24,144 bases of DNA from a virus. The stretch lies in IMG/VR virus record IMGVR_UViG_3300048930_000158, positions 1-24,144 of that record; one strand, written 5' to 3'. Every line of letters starts with the position of its first letter. Position 1 is the stretch's first letter. The notes beneath the pieces are model-generated. The model was not told where the DNA came from and did not search any database. It was given only the letters and a program-made list of their open reading frames with translations. The position numbers and the translations under genes were made by a program. Positions 13,855 to 20,576 of this stretch are shown here, piece after piece.

Positions 13855-14432
13855 AGCTGTCATTTAAGTTTGAAAACCTCGAACAACTGCGCCAGGTTTA
13901 CGACCCGGCCGTTGTCGAGAAGGCTGCGCACGCGACGGTAAAGCAGCTGCAGTCGAAGGCAGCGACGGAAATCAGCAAGACAGTGCGGCAGCGTTACAAT
14001 GTTAGCGCTGCGGCTATCAAGTCCGTCATGACGCCCAGGGTCAAAGTCAGCGGCGGAGTGCCTACTGGATTTTTGATCTATCTGAGCAAGCGTATCTCGC
14101 TGCGCCATTACGCAACAGGTTCCCGCCCAAAGATCAAGACCAGGCGAGGCATTCGCTACGGCGCAAGGGTGAAGGAGTACAGGAGTAAGCGCGCAGAGAT
14201 TGTGCCCGGGGCGTTCTTCGGCACCGCAAAAACCAGCGGCAGCGGGCAGATATTCCAACGGCTTGGACCTTCCAGGCTTAAAATCAAAAAACTCACCGGC
14301 CCTGCTATTGCGCAAATGGTTGGGGGTGAAGCTCCGATCAAGGCACTGAACGACCTGGTGCAGCGTGAGGGAGATGAGAAGTTTGCGCACAACCTCGACC
14401 ACTTCCTGAAAAAGCAAACCGGCATCCGATGA
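13851..14432 (+). CDS. Z: Minor tail protein Z-like (tail completion)
   Basis: The 193-aa product matches the Minor_tail_Z family: an N-terminal amphipathic stretch (FENLEQLRQVYDPAVVEKAAHATVKQLQSKAATEI), then VRQRYNVSAAAIKSVM, a basic central part with LSLRHYATGSRPKIKTRRG-type strands, and IVPGAFFGTAKTSG. The C-terminal half includes APIKALNDLVQREGDEKFAHNLDHFLKK. In lambda, gpZ acts at the top of the tail during head-tail joining. GTG at 13851 is the start, overlapping the upstream stop. The stop overlaps the tail-terminator gene start (ATGA at 14429-14432). Length equals lambda gpZ (about 192 aa). Confidence 0.85.
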   Translation: MKLSFKFENLEQLRQVYDPAVVEKAAHATVKQLQSKAATEISKTVRQRYNVSAAAIKSVMTPRVKVSGGVPTGFLIYLSKRISLRHYATGSRPKIKTRRGIRYGARVKEYRSKRAEIVPGAFFGTAKTSGSGQIFQRLGPSRLKIKKLTGPAIAQMVGGEAPIKALNDLVQREGDEKFAHNLDHFLKKQTGIR

Positions 14433-14812
14433 TCGCGGAATTTATCGACTACCTGCAATACGCGGGGGTGACCCCGCGCGTGCTGTTTGCGTTCACCACT
14501 GACCCGGTGGAGGACTACACCGAGGAGCTGCCGGTAATCATGGTGTACCCACAAGGGTACTCCGCGCAGCCGAGCGAGATCGACAACCTGGTCGTTCAGG
14601 CGGTGGATATGGAAATCGTCTGCCTGCTGGGCTGCAAAATCGAGGACTACGAGACGCTCCTGGCAGAAATGCAGGCGGCAGTCATCGGATGGACCTACGA
14701 ACACTATGACGCATTCGAGCTGGTCGGCGGATCCATTGAAGGCATCAACAGCGGGTACATCTGGTGGCGTGAAACCTACACCACCCGCGTCCAATTCAGG
14801 CAATCAACGTAA
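14429..14812 (+). CDS. Tail terminator-like protein (gpU position)
   Basis: The 127-aa protein lies between the Z-like and tail-tube genes, exactly where gene U is in lambda. It shows the alpha/beta pattern of tail terminators: an N-terminal helix (AEFIDYLQYAGV), a strand-rich core (EELPVIMVYPQGY, VVQAVDMEIVCLLG), a long helix (DYETLLAEMQAAVIGWTY) and a C-terminal strand (WWRETYTTRVQF). Such proteins cap the tail tube once its length is fixed by the tape measure. Assignment is mainly by position, size and fold pattern; I do not recognise a signature motif. Confidence 0.7.
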   Translation: MIAEFIDYLQYAGVTPRVLFAFTTDPVEDYTEELPVIMVYPQGYSAQPSEIDNLVVQAVDMEIVCLLGCKIEDYETLLAEMQAAVIGWTYEHYDAFELVGGSIEGINSGYIWWRETYTTRVQFRQST

Positions 14813-14824
14813 CCGGAGGCAGAT

Positions 14825-14983
14825 ATGTCGCGCGAAGGCGGGAGTTATCTCATTGACAAAAGCGGCAAGAAGACACTGGTAGAGCGCACCTTGCCTGCCG
14901 GTTCCGCGCCGTCCGAATCCACAGCGGAGGCAGTCGCCACCGAAAAAGCGAAAGAGGTGAGCAGCAATGAAAACGAGAAGTAA
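14825..14983 (+). CDS. Small 52-aa phage tail-region protein
   Basis: ATG at 14825 is preceded by GGAGG (14815-14819) with a 5-base spacer, and the frame runs 52 codons to TAA 14981-14983. The product (MSREGGSYLIDKSGKKTLVE, then a polar Ala/Glu/Lys-rich tail) is soluble and hydrophilic. Small proteins starting this way are often found just before the tail-tube gene in lambda-like phages; function is unknown. It overlaps the tail-tube start by 17 bases, so tube translation is likely coupled to it. Confidence 0.7.
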   Translation: MSREGGSYLIDKSGKKTLVERTLPAGSAPSESTAEAVATEKAKEVSSNENEK

Positions 14984-15893
14984 GTATCTCCTGGCGAAAA
15001 TGGAGACGACCTACGGCACAGACCCTACGCCTGCCGCCGCGAATGCTATCATCACTGGAAACCTGGCCCGAGATATTTACGCTGGGAATACGGTCACACG
15101 TGAGAACGATCGCACCGCGCTGGGTGCCCGGGAGGTCATTAATACCGCACCGATGGTGATGCAGACGTTCACAGCCGAGATGATGGGCTCAGGAACTCTC
15201 GGAACGCCGCCAAACTATGGCTGTATCCTGCGCGCGTGCGGATTCGATGAAACCATCACTGCGTCCACGAAGGTAGAATACCTGCCGGTGTCAGCGTCCT
15301 ACGAGTCCATCACGACGTATTACGACCGGGGCGGCGAGCGGCAGATATCCAAGGGCATGCGCGGCACTGGCGGACTCTCGTTTGCAGCCGGCCAGATCCC
15401 GCGATTCAACTTCAGCCTGACCGGGTTTTATCAAAAGCCTGCCATTGCCACGATGGTCACGCCGGCGCCGACACCGAACATCAAGCCGCGCCCGGTGAAC
15501 AAGGCCAACACGCCCACCTGCACTATCGGCGCCTATGCCCTGATTCTGCAGTCGCTGGATATCGATTTTGGCAACCAGGTTCCGTACATGAACATGGTTA
15601 ACTACGAGGAAGTGCTTATCACCGACCGCCTGATGAGCGGGACAATTGTGTGCCTGGCGCCGCTGGTCAGCGACAAGGATATGTTCGCCCTTGCTGAGAG
15701 CCACTCCAGCATCACCACCAGCGCATTCCAGCTGATCCACGGTGCGACGCCGAATATTATCCAGCTGGATGCACCGGCCATGCAGATCACCAGCATCGCC
15801 GAAACCGACATCAACGGCGAGCAGGGTTATACCCTCGGTTTTGTGCTGCTGCCCAGCACGACCGACGACGAGCTGAAAATCAGCTTCCTGTAA
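14967..15893 (+). CDS. Major tail tube protein (Phage_tube_2-like)
   Basis: The 308-aa product fits the tail-tube family of long non-contractile tails: LLAKMETTYGTDPTPAAANAIIT near the N-terminus, TAEMMGSGTLGTPPNYGCILRACGF (about residues 68-92), YYDRGGERQISKGMRGTGGLSFAAGQIPRFNFSLTGFY, and IDFGNQVPYMNMVNYEEVLITDR. It forms the stacked rings of the tail shaft. ATG 14967 overlaps the preceding 52-aa gene. The gene is followed by a 110-base non-coding stretch with a candidate structured RNA before the chaperone gene. Confidence 0.85.
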   Translation: MKTRSKYLLAKMETTYGTDPTPAAANAIITGNLARDIYAGNTVTRENDRTALGAREVINTAPMVMQTFTAEMMGSGTLGTPPNYGCILRACGFDETITASTKVEYLPVSASYESITTYYDRGGERQISKGMRGTGGLSFAAGQIPRFNFSLTGFYQKPAIATMVTPAPTPNIKPRPVNKANTPTCTIGAYALILQSLDIDFGNQVPYMNMVNYEEVLITDRLMSGTIVCLAPLVSDKDMFALAESHSSITTSAFQLIHGATPNIIQLDAPAMQITSIAETDINGEQGYTLGFVLLPSTTDDELKISFL

Positions 15894-15898
15894 CGAAT

Positions 15899-15984
15899 TC
15901 AGCCCGCCCGCTTTACGTTCCCATTGCCTGGCGACTCGGAGAAATCCGGGGGCGCGGCGGGCTGATCTTTTAAATCAGGCAATG
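15899..15984 (+). ncRNA. Candidate pseudoknot/attenuator RNA between tail tube and chaperone genes
   Basis: Two perfect pairings cross each other. Arm TCAGCCCGCC (15899-15908) pairs with GGCGGGCTGA (15956-15965), 10 bp. CATTGCCTG in its loop (15922-15930) pairs with CAGGCAATG downstream (15976-15984), 9 bp. An inner hairpin CTCGG/CCGGG (15935-15939 with 15946-15950) with a 6-base loop also fits. After the outer arm comes TCTTTT, so a terminator-like reading is also possible. A second AGGCAAT copy overlaps the ribosome site (15992-15998) of the next gene. Pairings are seen directly; formation and role are inferred. Confidence 0.45.
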
Positions 15985-16003
15985 ACATAAAAGGCAATCA
16001 ACT

Positions 16004-16414
16004 ATGGCAATTCTGAAAGGCGTTAAAGACCGTATTGACGTGAAGGTCACGGCAGTAGTCGAGACCGACAATGGCAAGGACATCAACGTCCCGTTTGTCG
16101 TCACCTACAAAAAGTGCACCGTGCCCGAGACGGTCGAGATCGAAGAAAAGCTCAAGACACAACTTGACGCGGCCGGCAACGTGACTGCGGAGCCTTTGAG
16201 CGACCCGGATCTGGTGAAGATGCTGGTGCTCGGCTGGTCACAGGTTCCCACCCAGACGGGCGAGGAATACGAATTCAGCGACGAGCACCTTGCTGAGATG
16301 CTGGATACGCGCGAATACCTTGTTGCGCTGGTGACTGGCGCAAAACAGGTGCTGTGGGGGAGGGAGGCTGTTCTCGCAAAAAACTCAATGAGGCCGGGGC
16401 TGCGTGGGCGTTAG
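16004..16414 (+). CDS. G: Tail assembly chaperone, gpG-like (0-frame product)
   Basis: The 136-aa product is an acidic chaperone with N-terminal beta strands (IDVKVTAVVETDNGKDINVPFVVTYKKC) and helical C-terminal parts (SDEHLAEMLDTREYLVALVTGAKQVLW). It lies between the tail-tube and tape-measure genes, the fixed position of gene G in lambda-like phages. It carries A_AAA_AAC in frame at 16378-16384, at which a fraction of ribosomes are expected to shift -1 into the T extension. Without shifting, translation ends at TAG 16412-16414. G and GT proteins bind the tape measure and recruit tube subunits. ATG 16004 has AAGGC upstream at 15991-15995. Confidence 0.82.
   Translation: MAILKGVKDRIDVKVTAVVETDNGKDINVPFVVTYKKCTVPETVEIEEKLKTQLDAAGNVTAEPLSDPDLVKMLVLGWSQVPTQTGEEYEFSDEHLAEMLDTREYLVALVTGAKQVLWGREAVLAKNSMRPGLRGR
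16361..16384 (+). other. Programmed -1 ribosomal frameshift signal (slippery A_AAA_AAC with upstream SD-like element)
   Basis: In the G frame the codons are GCA-AAA-AAC, giving A AAA AAC at 16378-16384, a textbook X_XXY_YYZ slippery heptamer. The downstream open frame to 16743 is exactly -1. AGGGAGG (16361-16367) lies 10 bases upstream, the same kind and distance of SD-like stimulator as in E. coli dnaX. I did not find a convincing downstream stem. Shift efficiency is unknown. Confidence 0.85.
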
Positions 16415-16743
16415 AGCTTCGGTCTGCTTTTAATACACCCACTGATCTGGACGAAAACGACGGCAGTCAGAACATCCTTCTAAGCGAGGATCAGGCGCCA
16501 CCAGAAGAGCCGGAACGGGAGGACTTCTTTATACACCCATCCGGGTGGCGGGCTTTCCAGATTTTTCAAGCCTGCGTCACCCAGTGGCGCGTTATCGCAT
16601 CAATGAGTGGCGTGCGATTTCAGGGCCTCGATTACACCGCAGTCTGGACAGTGATCAACGGCCAGAAAGTGAAAAAACCCCGCCGGATATTCCGGCAAAT
16701 CCAATCTCTGGAATCTGGCGCGCTGCGAGAGATCAATGGCTGA
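16384..16743 (+). CDS. T: Tail chaperone T extension (expressed as G-T fusion by -1 frameshift)
   Basis: After shifting at 16384 the frame encodes LNEAGAAWALELRSAFNTPT onward, 119 residues, making a G-T fusion of about 246 residues. The extension has an acidic linker (DLDENDGSQNILLSEDQAPPEEPERED) and a helical domain with a WRAFQIFQACVTQWRVIASMSGVRFQGLDYTAVW core. The apparent stand-alone start in this frame (GTG 16354) overlaps the G gene and lacks meaning for this family. The stop overlaps the tape-measure start by 8 bases (ATGGCTGA at 16736-16743). GT is required to assemble the tail around the tape measure in lambda; here by analogy. Confidence 0.8.
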   Translation, partial: LNEAGAAWALELRSAFNTPTDLDENDGSQNILLSEDQAPPEEPEREDFFIHPSGWRAFQIFQACVTQWRVIASMSGVRFQGLDYTAVWTVINGQKVKKPRRIFRQIQSLESGALREING

Positions 16744-19726
16744 GAAAACCTATCAAACGACACTGCTGATTCGGGGCGACTCGAAAGACGCCGTGCGATC
16801 CGTGCAGTTGACGCGCGAGGAGCTGGACAAACTGACCGGCACGCAGCGCAAAGCCACGGACGAAACCGGACGGCTGAGCGGCGCGTATGAAAAACTGGCG
16901 TCGGTTGGCAAGGCTGTGGGTATCGGTTTGGCTGCTGCGGTGGCCGGCGGCGCAACGGTACTGCGTACCGTGATCAAAAACACGGCCGAACAAGACCGCG
17001 TGACGGCTCAGCTCAACGCCACACTGAAAAGCACCGGGGGCATCGCAGGAAAAACCGCCGACGACCTATTGCGCACCGCATCAGCACTCCAAAAAATCAC
17101 CACGTATGGCGACGAGGCCATCATCTCCGCGCAGTCGCTGCTGGCGACATTCAAGAACATCAACAAGGACGGCGAAATATTCGACCGCACCACGCGCGCC
17201 GTTCTCGATTTGTCCACAGCCATGGGCACCGACCTGAAATCCTCTGCAATTCAGTTGGGCAAGGCACTGGAGAATCCCACCAAGGGCATCAGCGCCCTGA
17301 CTCGTTCTGGCGTCTCGTTTTCTGAGGCCCAGAAAGAGGTCATCAAGTCACTCGCTGAGTCTGGCCGTTTGGCCGAAGCGCAGACGATAATTCTGAAGGA
17401 GCTGGAGACGCAATTCGGTGGATCTGCCGAGGCCGCCCGCAACACTATGGGCGGGGCATTAAAGGCTCTGAGCAACTCCTGGGGAGACCTGTTCGAGGTC
17501 CAGCAAACCGCCTCAGCGGGCATGACGGATTCCGTAAACAGCCTGAATGCGACGATATCGGACCCGTCCTTTAAGTCGGCGATAGATTCGGTGATTCACG
17601 GACTGATCGATATAGTCAACTGGGCGGCAAAGGGCGCAGCGGCCCTTGTGTGGATGTTTCAGACGATGGCTGGCACCCAAAACCAGGGGTTGGTTGACCT
17701 GTCGGACAGAATCGACGAGGTAACCAAATCTCTCGCCAGCATGGAAAAGCAGGGCCGCGGTGGATCGTTGGCAGCGCAAAAGAACCGCGCAGCGCTGAAA
17801 GAACTGCAAAAGCAGTACGACGAACTAGAAGCCTCAATTATTGCGGCCAGCAAGCCTGTCGAGCAGCTTTCCCCGATCATGGTCACCGCTGAACAGCGCA
17901 CCACAAAGCTGTCGGTCGCCACTCAATCCCTCGCCAAATCCTGCGACACGGTAAAAATGTCTGTCGCTGACCTTTCCCCCATCATCGTCACCGCCACACG
18001 CAAGACCGCAGACTTTGGCACAACCTCGGAGGATGTGGCTTCTACCACATCTGGGGTATGGGAGGACGTGCGCACCACTCTGTCAGGCATGTTCTTTGAG
18101 ATGGCTGCTGATGGCCAGAATGCCTTTGATGTACTCGTGAACGGCTTCAAGGCCATGATAGCCAAGATGGTGGCCGAGGCCGCAGCGAACACTATCCTGT
18201 TGGCTGTCGGTGTCGGGGCTGCTGGTACGGCGTCAGCTGGTGGAGCCTCCGCCGCTGGCGGGGGTGGCGGTATTGGCAGCCTTTTCAGCACCGCATCGTC
18301 CGGTTATTCGTGGCTCAAAGGTGGTGGTATCGGCAGCTCGGTACAGGGCGGCTTTAACGCGCTGGCTACCGGCTACGAGGGTGTTGCGCAGTTTGCATCC
18401 CAACAGGGCTGGCACGGCGTAGCGGGTGCGGCGCAGACATCGGCAGGGCAGTATACCGGTGGACTGGGTGCCAGTGCCGCAAATCTGGGGCTCAATGTTG
18501 GGGCTGGCATGATCGGCACTTATGCAGGCCAGCAGGTGTTTCAAAATAAGGGTTCTACGGGCATCGGCGCAACAGGTGGCGCAATTGTTGGCAGTATCTG
18601 GGGCCCTATCGGAACCGCTGTCGGCGCGTTCGTTGGCGAGGGTATTGAAAAAGCCTTCGCGTCTGCCTTCGGCTATAGCGGCCAGAAGAAAAACCGGGCG
18701 TCTATTGGATTCGACACATCGACCGATTACGCGGCGGCGCTCGGCGGCAAGCACGACAAAGACAATTTGCGCAACGCAAACGACCTGTTTTCCGTCATCA
18801 ACCAGATGGCTGACATGCTGGGCGGCAATCTCTCGGGCACGATCCGCGTCAGTAATCGCGATGGCGTGGAGATCAGCGGCCTGGGCAAATTCAAGTCATC
18901 GACCGAGGCGTTCAACGCGGTGGTGAAAAAGCTGGTGGAGAGCTCCACCACGATCACCGCCGAGCTGAAGCCGCTCATCTTGAACATGAAGGGCACAGCA
19001 GAGGAAATATCCCGGTTTGCGGTGGCCATTTCCTCGATCGACACGATGGCCGGGATCAATACGGTCACGAACTCGATCAAGGATTTCGCGGCGGTTCAGC
19101 CCACGGCGGCGCAGTCGTACCAGGCCCACACGGACGCCCTGATGGAGCAGATCCGCGCGTTCGACGGCTCGCTGTCGGCGGCCGAGTCGCTCAACGCCGT
19201 GCTCTACGAGAACAAAACAGCCGCGTATGAGTTCGCCACGGCCATCCAGAGCATCGGCAAATCGATCAGTGACCAGGCGGCCGCCCAGGCCAACGAGCTG
19301 CGAGAATCGGCGCTCACTCCCCAGCAGTTGCTGGATAAGCGCATCGGTGAGTCTGCCTACCTGAAGTACGGCCTGGAAAGACAGACTGACCCTGAAAAGG
19401 CGGCGGGGATCGCGCAGCGCATCCTGGCTTTGGATAAGCAGATTTTCGGCTCGATCACGGACGCCCAGCAGGCAGCGAACGCAGAAGCGTTTGCGGCGAT
19501 GGCCGAGGAAACCAACTCGACGTACCAGTCTATCCAGAAGAAGTTCCTGGACGGAATGACCTCGACCCAGGAGACGGTGAACCAGCAGGTGATAACAGCG
19601 CTGCGAGATGCCACGGCGCAATTGGCTACCGGGATGCAAAAAGCCGCCGACACGCAATTGCAGGCCGCTAACATTATGCTGGCAGCGGCGCAGTCCAGTG
19701 GCGGGCGCGGGCAGGTGGCTGTATGA
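16736..19726 (+). CDS. Tape measure protein
   Basis: At 996 aa it is the largest complete gene. Residues 1-60 are a basic/acidic helical start (REELDKLTGTQRKATDETGRL). Residues 60-300 match the lambda gpH/Prophage tail-length domain with IGLAAAVAGGATVLRT, FDRTTRAVLDLSTAMGTDLKSSAIQLGKALENPTKGISAL and NTMGGALKALSNSWGDLF. Then come coiled-coil and glycine-rich stretches (about 500-640, GGASAAGGGGGIG) and a helical C-terminus. A 35-residue duplication begins with LSPI[MI]VTA at residues 378 and 413. It sets tail length; at roughly 0.15 nm per residue this implies a tail near 150 nm, a lambda-like siphovirus tail. It is preceded by G/GT and ends ATGA at the next gene. Confidence 0.92.
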   Translation: MAEKTYQTTLLIRGDSKDAVRSVQLTREELDKLTGTQRKATDETGRLSGAYEKLASVGKAVGIGLAAAVAGGATVLRTVIKNTAEQDRVTAQLNATLKSTGGIAGKTADDLLRTASALQKITTYGDEAIISAQSLLATFKNINKDGEIFDRTTRAVLDLSTAMGTDLKSSAIQLGKALENPTKGISALTRSGVSFSEAQKEVIKSLAESGRLAEAQTIILKELETQFGGSAEAARNTMGGALKALSNSWGDLFEVQQTASAGMTDSVNSLNATISDPSFKSAIDSVIHGLIDIVNWAAKGAAALVWMFQTMAGTQNQGLVDLSDRIDEVTKSLASMEKQGRGGSLAAQKNRAALKELQKQYDELEASIIAASKPVEQLSPIMVTAEQRTTKLSVATQSLAKSCDTVKMSVADLSPIIVTATRKTADFGTTSEDVASTTSGVWEDVRTTLSGMFFEMAADGQNAFDVLVNGFKAMIAKMVAEAAANTILLAVGVGAAGTASAGGASAAGGGGGIGSLFSTASSGYSWLKGGGIGSSVQGGFNALATGYEGVAQFASQQGWHGVAGAAQTSAGQYTGGLGASAANLGLNVGAGMIGTYAGQQVFQNKGSTGIGATGGAIVGSIWGPIGTAVGAFVGEGIEKAFASAFGYSGQKKNRASIGFDTSTDYAAALGGKHDKDNLRNANDLFSVINQMADMLGGNLSGTIRVSNRDGVEISGLGKFKSSTEAFNAVVKKLVESSTTITAELKPLILNMKGTAEEISRFAVAISSIDTMAGINTVTNSIKDFAAVQPTAAQSYQAHTDALMEQIRAFDGSLSAAESLNAVLYENKTAAYEFATAIQSIGKSISDQAAAQANELRESALTPQQLLDKRIGESAYLKYGLERQTDPEKAAGIAQRILALDKQIFGSITDAQQAANAEAFAAMAEETNSTYQSIQKKFLDGMTSTQETVNQQVITALRDATAQLATGMQKAADTQLQAANIMLAAAQSSGGRGQVAV

Positions 19727-20058
19727 GCACTGTCGCGTTCCCCTCCGGTTACAACCTCTCGCGCTCCAGTACGTTCCGGCACCACCCTGCAGCTGCGGTG
19801 GACATTATGAGCGACGGCACGCCGCGCGCGCGCACGCTGACCACTGGCCGATTCGTGACAGTCTCCTGCCTGTTTGAGTACCTCACCCTCTCGAAAATGC
19901 AAATTCTGATGCTTTTTTTGCTTGTAAACGAAGGCAACACGGTGACGTGGACCATCGACGGCATCAATTATTCCGGGAAGGTCACCAACGGCCAGCAGCG
20001 CTCGATGACCGGCCCGTTGTTTTCCGTCACATTTGAATACTACGCGCAGATACTATGA
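19723..20058 (+). CDS. Minor tail protein (gpM position)
   Basis: The 111-aa protein follows the tape measure directly, like lambda gene M (109 aa). Its pattern of beta strands (TLTTGRFVTVSCLFEYLTL, NTVTWTIDGINYSGKV, GPLFSVTFEYYAQIL) fits a tail-tip protein of the M/distal tail type. ATG 19723 overlaps the tape-measure stop (ATGA) and the stop overlaps the next start (ATGA). No signature motif is recognised, so the assignment rests on position, size and strand pattern. Confidence 0.75.
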   Translation: MSTVAFPSGYNLSRSSTFRHHPAAAVDIMSDGTPRARTLTTGRFVTVSCLFEYLTLSKMQILMLFLLVNEGNTVTWTIDGINYSGKVTNGQQRSMTGPLFSVTFEYYAQIL

Positions 20059-20576
20059 CCGTCGGAATAACCACAGGCCAGTTCAACAATACTGGCGAGA
20101 CTTCAACGCGCCCCATTCGCGTCCTGCGACTGGAGCACTCCGGCTCACTGGAGTTGATCAGCGAAAACGGGGACATTGAATTCAACGGCGAGCTGTTCTC
20201 GGCCGGGGGCATCATGGCCATGAGCGTGGAGGATGGCCGACGCGCTACCCTCACGCTATCCGGCAGCACCACCCGAATCGCGGAGTCCGTGGCCGGCCGC
20301 TGGCGCAACGGTAAAATCTGCCAAATCTACGCCGTTCCCGGCCTGCCCACTGACACCGGTGTCTACGACCTCGCGGATGGTGTCCTGCTGCTGGACGGCA
20401 TTATCGATGCCTCTGGGTATTCCGGCGGCGTGGTGACTGTCCGCGTGGTGCATAAAAGCCTGAACGGCAGACTTACCCCGCGCCAGACCTTCAACCTGTA
20501 TTCCGAATACATCCCTCCGCCCAACTCAATTGTCGAGTGGGAGGGAGAGTCCTACATGCTCAGGTCCAGACGATGA
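20055..20576 (+). CDS. Minor tail / tail-tip protein (gpL or DUF2163-like position)
   Basis: The 173-aa product contains IRVLRLEHSGSLELISENGDIEFNGELFSAGGIMAMSVEDGRRATLTLSGST, then AESVAGRWRNGKICQIYAVPGLPTDTGVYDLADGVLLLDGIIDASGYSGGVVTVRVVHKS. This is a beta-rich tail-tip protein with the look of those linking the distal tail to the hub. It is clearly a tail gene by position between the M-like protein and the hub. Lambda K and I homologues (NlpC/P60 peptidase and its partner) are not seen, so this phage has a shorter tail-tip set. Both ends overlap neighbours as ATGA. Confidence 0.75.
   Translation: MTVGITTGQFNNTGETSTRPIRVLRLEHSGSLELISENGDIEFNGELFSAGGIMAMSVEDGRRATLTLSGSTTRIAESVAGRWRNGKICQIYAVPGLPTDTGVYDLADGVLLLDGIIDASGYSGGVVTVRVVHKSLNGRLTPRQTFNLYSEYIPPPNSIVEWEGESYMLRSRR

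Noticed and set aside
15899-15971. Simple intrinsic terminator after the tail tube gene
   Set aside because: The 47-base loop and short T run make a plain terminator unlikely; the additional crossing pairing suits a structured leader better, though a terminator role is not excluded.
16354-16743. Independent gene starting at GTG 16354 in the T frame
   Set aside because: It has no ribosome context as a separate start in this family, and the slippery heptamer at 16378-16384 explains the frame as a -1 extension of G.
18896-19657. 253-codon minus-strand frame in the tape measure gene
   Set aside because: Arg/Leu/Gly-rich antisense shadow of the tape-measure coding sequence, without a start signal.
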